Numbered from the stretch's first letter, positions 1 to 9,198 are shown. The stretch is DNA of 64,000 bases from Amycolatopsis alkalitolerans (GCF_006152065.1 NZ_VDFW01000005.1:62001-126000), one strand, 5' to 3'. The notes: generated by a model from the sequence alone, not told the origin. Program-made: numbers and translations.

Positions 1-716
1 ATACTGGACAGCAGGAAGATCACCATCGCCAGCGCCGCGCCCGGCAGCCCCCGGTGCCAGGGCAGCCGCTTCGGCAGGGCGAGCTTGTACAGCGTCGCGA
101 GCGCGAGTATCAGGCCGACGGCCAGCACCGGGTAGTACCCGATGCCGATCCAGGTCGACAGCGTCGGCTGCCACGAGTCCGGGAACACGTCGACGAGCAG
201 GTTCGGCCCGATCGCGATCACCGGCAGGCCGATCACCAGCAGGACCAGCCCGCACAGGTACAGCAGCAGCGCGAAGATCCGTTGCCATACCTCGTTCCGC
301 ACGCCGTACTGCCCGTGCGCCACGGTGATCGCGTCGACGAACGAGGACATCGCCGAGGAGCCCGCCCACAGTGAGATCACGAACCCGACCGAGACGATCT
401 CGCCCTTGCCGGTGGTCAGGATGTCGTCGACGGTGGGCACGATGATCTGGGTGACCACGTTCCCGGTGAACACCCGCTCGGTGAACGTGATGATCTTGTC
501 GTGCACGTTCGCGACGAATCCGGCGCCGAACCAGTCGCCCATGAAGCCCAGGCTCCCGAGCAGCCCCAGCAGCAGCGGCGGCAGTGACAGCGTCTGCCAG
601 AACGCCGCTTCCGCGGACTCAGAGAAGATGTTCCCGTCCCACGCCTTGGCGAACGTGCGGCCGATCAGCCGCCGGGCACCTTTGCGCGGTGGCGGGGCTG
701 CGGGCTTGTCACTCAT
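1..716 (-). CDS. YihY/BrkB-family inner membrane protein (3' end cut by window edge)
   Basis: The frame is open from an ATG at 716 leftwards off the window, giving about 238 residues without a stop. The protein begins MSDKPAAPPPRKGARRLIGR and has several long hydrophobic segments. It carries the family-like stretch WAGSSAMSSFVDAITVAHGQ, which resembles the W-S-x6-A-N/T motif of YihY/BrkB (once called RNase BN) proteins. Those proteins are polytopic membrane proteins of uncertain role, proposed as transporters. The C-terminus is missing only because of the window edge. It is divergent from the helicase that starts at 923. Confidence 0.8.
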   Translation of the reverse strand, partial: MSDKPAAPPPRKGARRLIGRTFAKAWDGNIFSESAEAAFWQTLSLPPLLLGLLGSLGFMGDWFGAGFVANVHDKIITFTERVFTGNVVTQIIVPTVDDILTTGKGEIVSVGFVISLWAGSSAMSSFVDAITVAHGQYGVRNEVWQRIFALLLYLCGLVLLVIGLPVIAIGPNLLVDVFPDSWQPTLSTWIGIGYYPVLAVGLILALATLYKLALPKRLPWHRGLPGAALAMVIFLLSS

Positions 717-922
717 GTCGTGTCCAGGATGGTCCATCCGGGCGCATTTGGCGCGCCGGCGGTGTGGCGTGTTCCACTCTGCCGTGCCGATACCGGGCCG
801 CGCCGGGGGAGACCGGTAATCTCTTCCGAGCGCCCTCACTCCCACCCGGCGTCGCGGCCGGGCTCTGCCGTGAGGGTTTTCGCATGTGGCACCCGGGATC
901 GGCGAGAGGAGGGGGAACACCC

Positions 923-2671
923 TTGTCGGACACGGCACAGCGTAACGGGGGCTTCGTCGCGCCCGAGCCCGAGCAGGACGTGACGCCTCGCCCGCTGCGT
1001 GCCTGGCAGCGGCGCGCCCTGACCAAGTACCTGACCACGAAACCGCGGGACTTCCTCGCGGTCGCGACCCCGGGCGCGGGCAAGACCGTGTTCGGCCTGC
1101 GTATCGCGGCGGAGCTGCTGAGCGACCGCACGATCGAGCGGATCACGATCGTCACCCCGACCGAGCACCTCAAGCACCAGTGGGCGATCGCCGCGGCGGC
1201 CGCCGGTATCGCGATCGACTCGAACTACCGCAACGGCCAGGGCGCCACCTCGGACGATTACCACGGCGTCGCGCTCACGTACGCGCAGGTCGCGGCCCAT
1301 CCGACGCTGCACAGGGTGCGCACCGAGAACTTCAAGACGCTCGTCGTCCTCGACGAGATCCACCACGGCGGGGACGCGAAGTCCTGGGGTGACGCCGTCC
1401 GCGAGGCGTTCACCCCGGCCGTGCGGCGGTTGTCGCTGACCGGGACGCCGTTCCGCAGCGACGACTCGCCGATCCCGTTCATCACCTACGAGCCCGACGC
1501 CGACGGCGCGATGCGCAGCAAGCCGGACCACTCCTACGGTTACGCCGACGCGCTCGCCGACGGCGTCGTGCGGCCCGTCGTGTTCCTCGCGTACTCCGGT
1601 GAGGCGTCCTGGCGCACCAGCGCGGGCGACGAGTTCACCGCGCGCCTCGGTGAGCCGCTGACGGCAGAGCAGACGGCGCGGGCGTGGCGCACGGCGCTCG
1701 ACCCCGGCGGGGAGTGGGTCCCGTCCGTGCTGCAGGCCGCCGACACCCGGTTGCAGCAGCTTCGCGGCGGCGGCATCCCGGACGCGGGCGGCCTGGTGAT
1801 CGCGAGCGATCAGGACTCCGCACGCGCGTACGCGAAGATCCTGGCGCGCATCACGGGGGCGAACCCGGTGGTCGTGCTGTCCGACGACCCGAAGGCGACC
1901 AAGCGGATCGGCGAGTTCGCCGACTCCGACGACCGCTGGCTGGTCGCGGTCCGGATGGTCTCGGAGGGTGTCGACGTGCCGCGGCTGGCCGTCGGCGTCT
2001 ACGCGACGAGCGCGTCCACGCCCCTGTTCTTCGCCCAGGCCATCGGCCGGTTCGTGCGCGCGCGGCGCAAGGGCGAGACGGCCAGCGTGTTCGTGCCGAG
2101 CGTGCCGGTGCTGCTGGAGCTAGCCAGCGAGCTGGAGGCCGAGCGCGACCACGTGCTCGGCAAGCCGCATCGCGAGAAGGACGGCTGGGACGACGAGCTG
2201 CTCGCCCAGGCCAACCGCACCGAGGACGAGCCCGGTGAGGAGGAGAAGGCGTTCACCTCGCTCGGCGCGTCGGCCGAGCTGGACCAGGTCATCTACGACG
2301 GCAACTCGTTCGGCACGGCGGTGTTCTCCGGTAGCGAAGAGGAGCAGGAGTACCTCGGGCTGCCCGGGCTGCTGGAGCCGGACCAGGTGCGGGCGCTGCT
2401 GCGCAAGCGGCAGGAGGAGCAGCTGTCCGACGCGAAGCGGCGCAAGCCTGAGCAGGAGGCGCCGGCGCCCGCGCGGTCACAGTCCGTGTCGGAGCGGATC
2501 GCTTCGCTGCGTAAGGAACTGAACACGCTGGTCGGGATGTACCACCACCGCACGAACAAGCCGCATGGCGCGATTCACAATGAGCTGCGCCGCGTCTGCG
2601 GCGGCCCGCCCACCGCGATGGCCACGGTGGACCAACTCGAGGAGCGGATCGTCACGCTGCGGTCGTGGTAG
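923..2671 (+). CDS. DEAD/DEAH-box (SF2) helicase
   Basis: About 582 residues. Helicase motifs appear in order: motif I ATPGAGKT (48-55), motif II DEIHH (144-148), motif III LTGTPFR (about 172-178) and motif VI QAIGRFVRARR. This is an ATP-dependent nucleic-acid translocase of the UvrB/ERCC3-like kind. I chose the TTG at 923 because the Shine-Dalgarno string AGGAGGGGG lies 7 bases upstream. The open frame extends to 584, but that part looks like non-coding translation. The C-terminal 200 residues are charged and rich in Glu and Lys. Actinobacterial homologues often sit beside the small protein encoded next on the other strand. The substrate is unknown. Confidence 0.88.
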   Translation: MSDTAQRNGGFVAPEPEQDVTPRPLRAWQRRALTKYLTTKPRDFLAVATPGAGKTVFGLRIAAELLSDRTIERITIVTPTEHLKHQWAIAAAAAGIAIDSNYRNGQGATSDDYHGVALTYAQVAAHPTLHRVRTENFKTLVVLDEIHHGGDAKSWGDAVREAFTPAVRRLSLTGTPFRSDDSPIPFITYEPDADGAMRSKPDHSYGYADALADGVVRPVVFLAYSGEASWRTSAGDEFTARLGEPLTAEQTARAWRTALDPGGEWVPSVLQAADTRLQQLRGGGIPDAGGLVIASDQDSARAYAKILARITGANPVVVLSDDPKATKRIGEFADSDDRWLVAVRMVSEGVDVPRLAVGVYATSASTPLFFAQAIGRFVRARRKGETASVFVPSVPVLLELASELEAERDHVLGKPHREKDGWDDELLAQANRTEDEPGEEEKAFTSLGASAELDQVIYDGNSFGTAVFSGSEEEQEYLGLPGLLEPDQVRALLRKRQEEQLSDAKRRKPEQEAPAPARSQSVSERIASLRKELNTLVGMYHHRTNKPHGAIHNELRRVCGGPPTAMATVDQLEERIVTLRSW

Positions 2672-2702
2672 TCAGCGGCGTGGCGGAAACCACGGCGGGG
2701 GT

Positions 2703-2720
2703 CCGGGGGCTTGCCCCCGG
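2703..2720 (+). terminator. Hairpin after the helicase gene
   Basis: CCGGGGGC-TT-GCCCCCGG is a perfect 8-bp stem 31 bases past the helicase stop. It has no T-tract, which is common for GC-rich actinobacterial terminators. Confidence 0.5.
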
Positions 2721-2760
2721 GGCGGGGTCTGGCGGCTCCGCCCCCAGAAGACACGCCGAA

Positions 2761-2794
2761 CAAGAAAGGCGAGCGCTCTCCGCGAGCGCTCGCC
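2761..2794 (-). terminator. Rho-independent-like terminator of the small DUF7455 gene
   Basis: GGCGAGCGCT and AGCGCTCGCC (2768-2777 and 2785-2794) form a perfect 10-bp stem with a 7-base loop. On the minus strand it is followed by TTTCTTG. It lies 16 bases past the stop of the minus-strand gene. Confidence 0.65.
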
Positions 2795-2809
2795 TCCCAG
2801 CTTGTGGAG

Positions 2810-2989
2810 TTACTTCTGGATCTCGGCTGCCATTTCCTTGAGCTTGGACTTGTACTCGCGCGCGTGGTGGCCGCAGAACAGCAGCTCACCGCCGGAGGCG
2901 AGGACGGCTCGTACCTGTGCTGCGGCACCGCACCGGTCGCAGCGGTCGGCGGCGGTCAGTTCGGGGCGGGCGAGCGTGGGCGATGTCAT
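2810..2989 (-). CDS. Small Cys-rich protein (DUF7455-type)
   Basis: 59 residues beginning MTSPTLARPELTAADRCDRC. A CDRCGAAAQVRAVL stretch followed by ELLFCGHHAREY looks like a treble-clef or zinc-ribbon metal site (CxxC...CxHH). The C-terminus is a short lysine-rich helix. This small protein family is widespread in actinobacteria; I recall the label DUF7455 but cannot check it. An upstream in-frame start at 3013 is possible, but the ATG at 2989 has a purine-rich GGAGGGAG ahead of it. Function unknown. Confidence 0.8.
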   Translation of the reverse strand: MTSPTLARPELTAADRCDRCGAAAQVRAVLASGGELLFCGHHAREYKSKLKEMAAEIQK

Positions 2990-3395
2990 GGGAGTCTCCC
3001 TCCGTCCCGGCACCGGTTGCCCGATGCCATCGATCCAGCACGATCACTTCGGTTCTCACCGGTGCGGGGTCGCCCCGGCCCTGAAGTGTTCGTAGCTTCC
3101 ACTCTTGCAGACGCTGCGGATGGTGCAAGTGTTCCCGACTCGGTGGGACTTGTGTCACGTCGAATTACCCCGGTTGTCGTAGAACGAATCCCGCGATGCA
3201 GGACGGCGAAACGTTCCGGAAACGTCCAGACCACGCCGTTCGTCCAGGTCAGACGGTTGCGGAACGGTCACGACGAGATCGGGCAATCCCCGTCGCGGGT
3301 GGCTTATCCCACCTCTTGTGTTCGTTCTCGGCGAAACCGCGGGCCGCCGCGTTTGTGCCCTTTCGGTCAGTTGCGCACGTGAGACACTTCACTTC
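2990..3395. other. Intergenic region, promoters only inferred
   Basis: 406 bases between the small Cys-rich gene (minus) and the glutamine-synthetase-like gene (plus). It must hold two divergent promoters. A near-palindrome ACGTTCCGGAAACGT lies at 3211-3225. I see no RNA gene or convincing coding frame. Confidence 0.4.
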
Positions 3396-4742
3396 ATGAC
3401 CAAGGCAGCATCGGCAGCCGCGAAGGACCTCGCGACCGCCGGCGTCACCGGGGCGCAGCTGGCGTGGGCCGACAACAACGGCATCCCGCGGTCGCGGATC
3501 GTGCCGATCGGCGGCCTGGCCGACGCGGCCACCCGCGGGGTCGGGGCAACCTCGCTGTTTGCCGTTTTCGATACTCACGACGCCATCACCTATGCCCATC
3601 CGGGGCTGGCGACGCCGTCCGGCGACATCCGGCTGGTGCCCGTCATCGAGCGCCTCCGGCGGCTCGCCGGGCAGCCCGCGCTCGCCTGGGCGCCCGTCCA
3701 CCAGGTCGCCGCGGACGGCTCGGCGTGGCCGTACTGCCAGCGCGGCGCGCTGGAACGTCAGGTCGCGGCGGCCGCCGAGCGGGGCTACGAGATTCGCGCG
3801 GGCTACGAACTGGAGTTCGCGGTGGCGCCCGCGGGCAGCCCCGACATCGCCTCGGCGCCCGGGCATCACGGACCCGCGTACAGCCCGCACGCGCTGGTCG
3901 AGCTGGACGCGTTCATCGCCGCGCTGCTGCACGATTTCGACGCGAACGGGCTGCCACTCAACCAGGTGCACGCCGAGTACGGGCTCGCGCAGCTGGAACT
4001 GTCCCTGAAGGCCACCGACCCGGTCTCGGCCGCCGACGACCAGCTCCTGGCCCGCCAGACCATCCACGCGGCCGCACACGCGCACGGGCTGCGGGCGAGC
4101 TTCGCGCCGATCGTCAGCCCCGAGGCCGCCGGCAACGGCTGGCATCTGCACACGTCGCTCTGGCGCAGGGGAAGCAACTTGCTGACCGGACTTGACGATG
4201 GCGAAGGTGCGGGGTATCTGGCGGGATTGCTCCGCGACCTGCCGGCGCTGACCGCGATCACCGCGCCGAGCGTCCCGTCGACCCTGCGGCTGCGGCCCGG
4301 CTATTTCGCCAGCGCCTACGCGTTCTGGGGGATCGAGAACCGGGAGGCGCCGCTGCGGTTCGTGCCGGGCACCACGCTGCTCGGCGCCGGCCACGCGAAC
4401 GTCGAACTCAAACCGTCGGACGCCTCGGCGAACCCGTATCTTGCGCTCGCGGCGGTGATCGCCGCCGGGCTCGCCGGGATGGACGAAGGTCTGGCGCTGC
4501 CCGGGCAGATCGCGGAGGATCCCGGTACCTGGACGGAAGAACGCCGGGCGGCCGCGGAGATCGTGCGGTTGCCGAGCACGCCCGTCGAGCAGGACGCCGC
4601 GCTGGTGTCGTCCTCCCGGGTCACCGGCGCGCTGGGCGAAGAGCTGCTCGGAGCGTTCCGCGCGGTGCGTGAATCCGATCTCAAATGGGCGGCCGAGCGC
4701 AGTACGGACGAGATCGTCGCCGCACACCTTTGGCGGTACTGA
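3396..4742 (+). CDS. Glutamine-synthetase-family ligase (GlnA3/GlnA4-like)
   Basis: 448 residues. A short beta-grasp N-terminus (about 18-60) is followed by the GS catalytic fold: GYELEF (E138/E140), VHAEYGLAQLEL (E194, E201) and the ATP/metal motif GWHLHTSLW (H250, H252), then IENREAPLRF and a closing E-L-K motif. The metal-binding acids of a gamma-glutamyl ligase are present. The sequence resembles the non-canonical GlnA2/3/4 group that gamma-glutamylates polyamines or ethanolamine rather than housekeeping GlnA. I chose the ATG at 3396; a 26-residue upstream extension is possible but unlikely. The next gene starts on the base after the stop, so the two are probably co-transcribed. The substrate is inferred. 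Confidence 0.85.
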   Translation: MTKAASAAAKDLATAGVTGAQLAWADNNGIPRSRIVPIGGLADAATRGVGATSLFAVFDTHDAITYAHPGLATPSGDIRLVPVIERLRRLAGQPALAWAPVHQVAADGSAWPYCQRGALERQVAAAAERGYEIRAGYELEFAVAPAGSPDIASAPGHHGPAYSPHALVELDAFIAALLHDFDANGLPLNQVHAEYGLAQLELSLKATDPVSAADDQLLARQTIHAAAHAHGLRASFAPIVSPEAAGNGWHLHTSLWRRGSNLLTGLDDGEGAGYLAGLLRDLPALTAITAPSVPSTLRLRPGYFASAYAFWGIENREAPLRFVPGTTLLGAGHANVELKPSDASANPYLALAAVIAAGLAGMDEGLALPGQIAEDPGTWTEERRAAAEIVRLPSTPVEQDAALVSSSRVTGALGEELLGAFRAVRESDLKWAAERSTDEIVAAHLWRY

Positions 4743-5516
4743 GTGCTGGACGGGATCCGGTGGTTCCCGGGCGCCCGGGAAATCACGGCGCAGGCGCGCG
4801 CGGAGATGCCGCAGAAGAACGGTCTGTGCGGCGCGTTCGTCGCCATGGTTTCCTTGCGTGCCAAGGGAATCCCCGTGCGAGACCAGGACGAGGCCGCGGT
4901 CGCCGTGGGGTCCTTGCTGTCTCCAGGACATGAGCCGACCTGGCCGCCGGGGGAGAAGAGCCGCGAGGACTACCGGCTCGCGTTACCGCACGCGTCCGAC
5001 CCGGCAGCTTCGGGTTCCACTCCGGGCGGGGTGGCGGGTGCGATCGAAACGTTGTCAGACGGTCGCTTGCGGGTGGTCCCGGCGAGCGGCGACTGGGGCT
5101 CCGGATCACTCGCCGCCCTGCTTTCCGGCTTGTCCCAGCTGAACTGGGTCGCTGCGGTGGCCAATGTGGACACCGGGGAGTTCGGTGCGCACGACACCCC
5201 GGACCGCGCGTTGCTCGACTACCTCGAAGGCGGCTTGCCTCCGATGTGGTCTTCCCGTTGGCACGTGGGACATTTCCTGTTGCTCACGGGAACCAGAACC
5301 GGTCCTGGCGGGACCGCCGTGTCCATAGTGGACACTTATCCGTCGCTGGGCGAGCATGGCGTGCACGTGCAGGTGCTCGATCGTCTCGCCGCGGCCCTGC
5401 GCCGTGACACCATGGCGAGCCCTGGGGGTCTCTTGCTCGCCGTCGAGGCCGGCGAGCGGCAGGCGGCCGAGGAACTCGTCACGAGCGCGGGTCTGATTCC
5501 CCGGTTGTGGGCCTAG
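4743..5516 (+). CDS. C39-like (papain-fold) protein next to the GS-like ligase, possibly DUF6885
   Basis: 257 residues with a GTG start directly abutting the ligase stop. I do not recognise a characterised family, though I recall the label DUF6885. The sequence has the layout of C39-type cysteine peptidases: Q24-K-N-G-L-C29-G-A-F-V-A-M resembles the Q-x5-CGPA-x3-M nucleophile helix, RWHVGHFLLLTG (H174 or H177) resembles the HFVVLVG strand, and SIVDTYP (D197) resembles the x-v-x-DP acid. No signal peptide or membrane helix, so it is cytoplasmic. I infer a hydrolase or transpeptidase acting on the product of the adjacent gamma-glutamyl-type ligase; the reaction is unknown. Confidence 0.7.
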   Translation: MLDGIRWFPGAREITAQARAEMPQKNGLCGAFVAMVSLRAKGIPVRDQDEAAVAVGSLLSPGHEPTWPPGEKSREDYRLALPHASDPAASGSTPGGVAGAIETLSDGRLRVVPASGDWGSGSLAALLSGLSQLNWVAAVANVDTGEFGAHDTPDRALLDYLEGGLPPMWSSRWHVGHFLLLTGTRTGPGGTAVSIVDTYPSLGEHGVHVQVLDRLAAALRRDTMASPGGLLLAVEAGERQAAEELVTSAGLIPRLWA

Positions 5517-5744
5517 TGTCGTGTGATCCTGTCCGGTTTACGTTGCCGTGTTTGCCCGTGGGGTCGGTGGGTTTGTCCGCTGCGGTGTCGAGTTGGCTGG
5601 TCCGGTCGCTGATTTTGCCCTAGGCGACAGCGGCCGGCCAACTCGATAACGCCCCGAGCCAACTCAGCGACGCCAAGGGCCAACTCAGCACCCTGGCAAA
5701 CAAACACACCCGCGCGCAAAGACAACAAGATCACGAAACACTAG
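5513..5744. mobile_element. MITE-like element, copy A (complete)
   Basis: A 232-bp block bounded by imperfect 16-bp terminal inverted repeats, CTAGTGTCGTGTGATC at 5513-5528 and GATCACGAAACACTAG at 5729-5744 (13 of 16 pair). Both ends finish in CTAG. The first 158 bp recur at 54302-54459 with 5 mismatches. It carries no transposase. Its left end supplies the TAG stop of the preceding gene. The minus-strand open frame inside it is a by-product of the repeats. Confidence 0.65.
5637..5686 (-). repeat. Three 21-bp-period GAGTTGGC units inside the MITE-like element
   Basis: GCCAACTC (GAGTTGGC on the minus strand) occurs at 5637, 5658 and 5679, exactly 21 bp apart. An inverted GAGTTGGC lies at 5590-5597. 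The period matches the arrays at 9052, 14216, 25246 and 27444. Confidence 0.8.
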
Positions 5745-5760
5745 CCAGGCGGAAAACGAA

Positions 5761-5791
5761 CGAGAGGGCCGCCGAACCGGCGACCCTCTCG
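5761..5791 (-). terminator. Terminator of sigA
   Basis: A 14-bp stem with one mismatch and a 3-base AAC loop lies 16 bases past the sigA stop. On the minus strand it is followed by TTCGTTTTCC. Confidence 0.7.
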
Positions 5792-5806
5792 GGAAAAAAG
5801 GCGTTC

Positions 5807-7201
5807 TCAGTCCAGATAGTCCCGTAGGACCTGCGACCGCGACGGATGGCGCAGTTTGGACATCGTCTTCGACTCGATCTGCCGGATCCGCTCGCGCGTC
5901 ACGCCGTAGACCTGGCCGATCTCGTCCAGCGTGCGCGGCTGGCCGTCGGTGAGGCCGAAGCGCAGCCGCACCACGCCCGCCTCACGTTCGGACAGCGTCT
6001 GCAGCACCGACTGGAGCTGGTCCTGCAGCAGCGTGAACGACACGGCGTCGACCGCGACGACGGCTTCCGAGTCCTCGATGAAGTCGCCGAGCTGCGAGTC
6101 GCCCTCGTCACCGATGGTCTGGTCCAGCGAGATGGGCTCGCGGGCGTACTGCTGGATCTCCAGTACCTTTTCCGGCGAGATGTCCATTTCCTTGGCCAGC
6201 TCCTCCGGGGTGGGCTCGCGCCCGAGGTCCTGGAGCAGCTCGCGCTGGATCCGGCCCAGCTTGTTGATCACCTCGACCATGTGCACCGGTATGCGGATGG
6301 TGCGGGCCTGGTCGGCCATGGCACGGGTGATCGCCTGGCGGATCCACCACGTGGCGTACGTGGAGAACTTGTAGCCCTTGGTGTAGTCGAACTTCTCGAC
6401 CGCGCGGATCAGGCCGAGGTTGCCCTCCTGGATCAGGTCCAGGAACGCCATGCCACGACCCGTGTAGCGCTTGGCCAGCGAGACCACCAGGCGGAGGTTC
6501 GCCTCCAGCAGGTGGTTCTTCGCGCGCTCGCCGTCGCGCACGATCCACTTGAGATCGCGGCGCATCTGGGTGGCGAGCTTCTCGCCCTCCTCCTCGGCGA
6601 TGCGGACGCGCTCGGCGGCGTAGAGCCCGGCCTCGATCCGCTTGGCCAGCTCCACCTCCTCCTCGGCGTTGAGCAGCGCGACCTTGCCGATCTGCTTCAG
6701 GTACGCGCGGACCGAGTCGGCCGAGGCGGTGAGTTCGGCGTCCTTGCGGGCCTGCCGCAGCGCCTCGGACTCCTCCTCGTCCCAGACGAAGTCGGGGTCG
6801 TTGGCGTTCTTCGGGCCGACGCCGCTCTTCGGACGCTCGGCCCGGGGCGGGGCTTCGTCCTCCTCCTCGGGCTCCGCCTCCTCGGTGACCGTCGCGTCCA
6901 CGACGTCCACCTCGACCTCTTCCAGGTCGGCGAGATCGGCCTCGAGGTCGACGTCCTCCAGGTCCTCTTCGGTGCCGGGACCGTCGGGCTCGCCCGCTTC
7001 CTCCCCCTTGGCCGCGGGCTTGCGCGTGCGAGTCGTCTTGGCCGGGCCCTTTTTCGCCCCGGTCTTGGCGGCGGTCTTGCGTGCGGCCGGCTTCTTGGCG
7101 GCGTCGGCGCCGTTCTGCTCGGTGGCGGCCTCGTCGCCTGCGTCGGGTTCCGCGTTCGTTGTCTTCGTGCCGCTTCGAGTAGCGGTTTTTGCGGGTGCCA
7201 C
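5807..7201 (-). CDS. sigA: Principal RNA polymerase sigma factor (SigA/HrdB)
   Basis: 464 residues. The first 130 are Lys/Ala/Thr-rich and then strongly acidic, as in actinobacterial primary sigma factors. Region 1.2 ([13 protein letters not shown], 162-174), region 2 ([18 protein letters not shown] to [15 protein letters not shown], 229-294), region 3 (about 304-375) and region 4 with its helix-turn-helix ([20 protein letters not shown], 424-443) are intact. The GTG at 7201 is preferred because AAAGGG lies just upstream and because residues encoded further upstream are not sigma-like. It directs core polymerase to housekeeping promoters. As in M. tuberculosis, ppgK and suhB are neighbours. 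Confidence 0.97.
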   Translation of the reverse strand: MAPAKTATRSGTKTTNAEPDAGDEAATEQNGADAAKKPAARKTAAKTGAKKGPAKTTRTRKPAAKGEEAGEPDGPGTEEDLEDVDLEADLADLEEVEVDVVDATVTEEAEPEEEDEAPPRAERPKSGVGPKNANDPDFVWDEEESEALRQARKDAELTASADSVRAYLKQIGKVALLNAEEEVELAKRIEAGLYAAERVRIAEEEGEKLATQMRRDLKWIVRDGERAKNHLLEANLRLVVSLAKRYTGRGMAFLDLIQEGNLGLIRAVEKFDYTKGYKFSTYATWWIRQAITRAMADQARTIRIPVHMVEVINKLGRIQRELLQDLGREPTPEELAKEMDISPEKVLEIQQYAREPISLDQTIGDEGDSQLGDFIEDSEAVVAVDAVSFTLLQDQLQSVLQTLSEREAGVVRLRFGLTDGQPRTLDEIGQVYGVTRERIRQIESKTMSKLRHPSRSQVLRDYLD

Positions 7202-7319
7202 GTACGCCCTTTCGCAGCGGTCGATCACGGCGAGCCGGAACCGGGATCCCGGCTGCCTCAGATTCGGGGAACATCCCGCGGCCTGCGGTTTTGTCCGCCG
7301 CGACCGTGGGCCGTGTTCC

Positions 7320-7325
7320 ATTGTA
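7320..7325 (-). promoter_or_regulatory. Candidate -10 element (TACAAT) upstream of sigA
   Basis: TACAAT on the minus strand, about 118 bases upstream of the sigA start. No strong -35 is visible. Confidence 0.3.
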
Positions 7326-7388
7326 ACGACGATACGCGCAAAGGTTGCGGCCGATCATCGTTGCCCGGCGTGCGCGGCGCGGCAGGCC

Positions 7389-8150
7389 TCAGTGCTCGAT
7401 GCCCTCGACCGCCGCCGCGGCGGCACCCACGATTCCGGCGTTGTTCTGCAGGGATGCGACGATGATCTTGGTCCGGACGTCGAGCAGCGGCACCCACTTC
7501 TCGGACTTCTTGCTCACCCCGCCGCCCACGATGAACAGATCCGGCCAGATCAAGTTCTCGAGCACGGTCAGGTAACGACTTACCCGCTTGGCCCAGTGGT
7601 GATAGGACAGGCCCTCGTTGTCCTTGACCGAGGCGGCCGCGCGCTTCTCCGCGTCGTGCCCGTCGACCTCGACGTGGCCGAACTCGGTGTTGGGCACGAG
7701 CTTGCCGTCCTGGAAGACGGCGCTGCCGATGCCGGTGCCGAAGGTGAGCAGGGTCGTCACGCCGTGGCGGGCCGACGGGTCCCCGAACCGGATCTCGGCC
7801 ATCCCGGCGGCGTCGGCGTCGTTGAGCATCGCGATGTCGTCGACCGGGCGGCCCAGAACGTCGGCGAACAGACCGTCCGCATCGGTGCCGATCCACTTGG
7901 GGTCGATGTTCGCCGCGGTGTGCGCAACGCCCTTCTTGATGACCGCGGGCAGCGTGATGCCGACCGGGCCGTCCCAGTCGAAGTGGCGCACGACCTTGGC
8001 CACGACTTCGGCGACCGCCTCGGGGGTCGCGGGCTGCGGGGTGTCGATCCGGAGCCGGTCGCCAATGAGGGCGCCCTTTTCCAGGTCGACAAGGGCGCCC
8101 TTGATACCGCTGCCGCCGATGTCGATTCCGAAACCTCGGGTCGCCGTCAT
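7389..8150 (-). CDS. ppgK: Polyphosphate glucokinase
   Basis: 253 residues. An N-terminal phosphate-binding motif [17 protein letters not shown] is followed by TPAVIKK-like and [11 protein letters not shown] segments, [14 protein letters not shown] (phosphate 2) and a ROK-type E-F-G-H-V-E-V motif. These are features of polyphosphate/ATP-dependent glucokinases, which make glucose-6-phosphate from glucose in the cytoplasm. AGGAAGGGATC precedes the ATG. It is divergent from suhB, as in M. tuberculosis (Rv2702/Rv2701c). Confidence 0.95.
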   Translation of the reverse strand: MTATRGFGIDIGGSGIKGALVDLEKGALIGDRLRIDTPQPATPEAVAEVVAKVVRHFDWDGPVGITLPAVIKKGVAHTAANIDPKWIGTDADGLFADVLGRPVDDIAMLNDADAAGMAEIRFGDPSARHGVTTLLTFGTGIGSAVFQDGKLVPNTEFGHVEVDGHDAEKRAAASVKDNEGLSYHHWAKRVSRYLTVLENLIWPDLFIVGGGVSKKSEKWVPLLDVRTKIIVASLQNNAGIVGAAAAAVEGIEH

Positions 8151-8222
8151 TGGCGTGATCCCTTCCTGCTCGATTCAGAAGCCTGTCCACGAGACTTTAT
8201 CCGGGTGTGGTCACATGGTGGG

Positions 8223-9041
8223 GTGGGAGCCTTCGAGTCCGAACCGACAGACCTGCGTGACACCGCCCTCCAGGTGGCCGAAGAAGCGGCCGACCTGGTG
8301 CGCCGAGCCCGTGAGGCCATGGTCGCAGGCGATGCGGTGCAGGTCGATACCAAGTCCACCGACACCGATGTGGTCACCGCCGTGGACCGCGCCTCGGAGC
8401 GGTTGATCCGGCAGCGGCTGGCCGAGCTGCGGCCCGATGACCAGGTGCTCGGAGAGGAGGAGGGCGGCGCCGCCGGGGACGGCGTGACGTGGGTGGTCGA
8501 CCCGATCGACGGCACCGTCAACTTCCTTTACGGCTCACCCTGTTTCGCGGTTTCGGTGGCCGCTCAGGTCGGTGGCGTCTCGGTCGCGGGTGCGGTCGTG
8601 GAACCGGTCGACGGGCGCCGCTGGACCGCGGTGCGCGGGCAGGGCGCGTGGCTCGACGGGCGGCGGCTGCACACCTCCGCGCCGGAGCGGCTCGATCTGA
8701 CGCTGGTCGGCACCGGGTTCTCCTACGACAGGGCCCGCCGGGCGCGTCAGGCCGCGATGGTCGCGGAGCTGATGTCGCGGGTGCGAGACGTCCGGCGGCC
8801 AGGGGCGGCTTCGCTCGACCTGTGCGCCGTCGCGGCCGGCTGGCTGGACGCCTACGTCGAGCACGGGCTGCACCGGTGGGACTGGGCCGCGGGCGCGCTG
8901 ATCGCCGCCGAGGCCGGCGCCGTGGTGTCCCTGCCGGGCGAGGACGAGGAGCTGGGGCCCGACGCCACGTTCGCCGCCGCCCCGACGATCGCCGCCCCGC
9001 TCCGCGCCGCCCTGCTGTCCTCCGGCATCGCCAAAATCTGA
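8223..9041 (+). CDS. suhB: Inositol-1-monophosphatase family protein (SuhB-like)
   Basis: About 272 residues. The metal-binding signatures of the family are present: GEEEGG (Glu ligand), WVVDPIDGTVNFLYG (the DPxDGT motif) and, near the C-terminus, HRWDWAAGALIAAEAGA (the WDxAAG motif). It probably hydrolyses inositol phosphates, or related sugar or adenosine phosphates, with Mg2+. The start is uncertain: GTG at 8223 is taken, and another in-frame GTG lies at 8205. It faces ppgK across a short divergent promoter region and runs towards cei across a repeat array. Confidence 0.92.
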   Translation: MGAFESEPTDLRDTALQVAEEAADLVRRAREAMVAGDAVQVDTKSTDTDVVTAVDRASERLIRQRLAELRPDDQVLGEEEGGAAGDGVTWVVDPIDGTVNFLYGSPCFAVSVAAQVGGVSVAGAVVEPVDGRRWTAVRGQGAWLDGRRLHTSAPERLDLTLVGTGFSYDRARRARQAAMVAELMSRVRDVRRPGAASLDLCAVAAGWLDAYVEHGLHRWDWAAGALIAAEAGAVVSLPGEDEELGPDATFAAAPTIAAPLRAALLSSGIAKI

Positions 9042-9051
9042 CCCCCACCCC

Positions 9052-9198
9052 GAGATCTACGTTCCAGACGCCGAGTTCCACACTGGGGACGCCGAGTTGG
9101 GCACTGAGGACGCCGAGTTCGACGTTCGGGACGCCGAGTTCGACGTTCCGGACGGCGAGTTCGACAGTCGAGGCGGCGAGTTCGGCGGGTCCGGCTAG
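9052..9198. repeat. Seven-unit 21-bp tandem repeat between suhB and cei
   Basis: Units begin with GAG at 9052, 9073, 9094, 9115, 9136, 9157 and 9178, exactly 21 bp apart. The consensus is close to GAGTTCGACGTTC followed by SGGACGCC; the first unit reads GAGATCTACGTTC. The array fills the gap between the convergent stops of suhB and cei. Confidence 0.92.

Noticed and set aside
3249-4931. 560-codon minus-strand open frame
   Set aside because: Antisense to the GS-like ligase, whose catalytic motifs are clear.
5513-5734. 73-codon minus-strand frame in the MITE-like element, resembling a frame in the second copy
   Set aside because: Similarity comes from the DNA repeat itself; the peptide is a read-through of 21-bp units without a plausible start signal.
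6642-8204. Long plus-strand open frame opposite sigA and ppgK, continuous with suhB
   Set aside because: It is a GC-rich shadow of the minus-strand sigA and ppgK genes; family motifs begin only at the suhB part.
9052-9198. 21-bp array as a CRISPR
   Set aside because: Units are contiguous and near-identical without variable spacers of normal length, and there are no cas genes.
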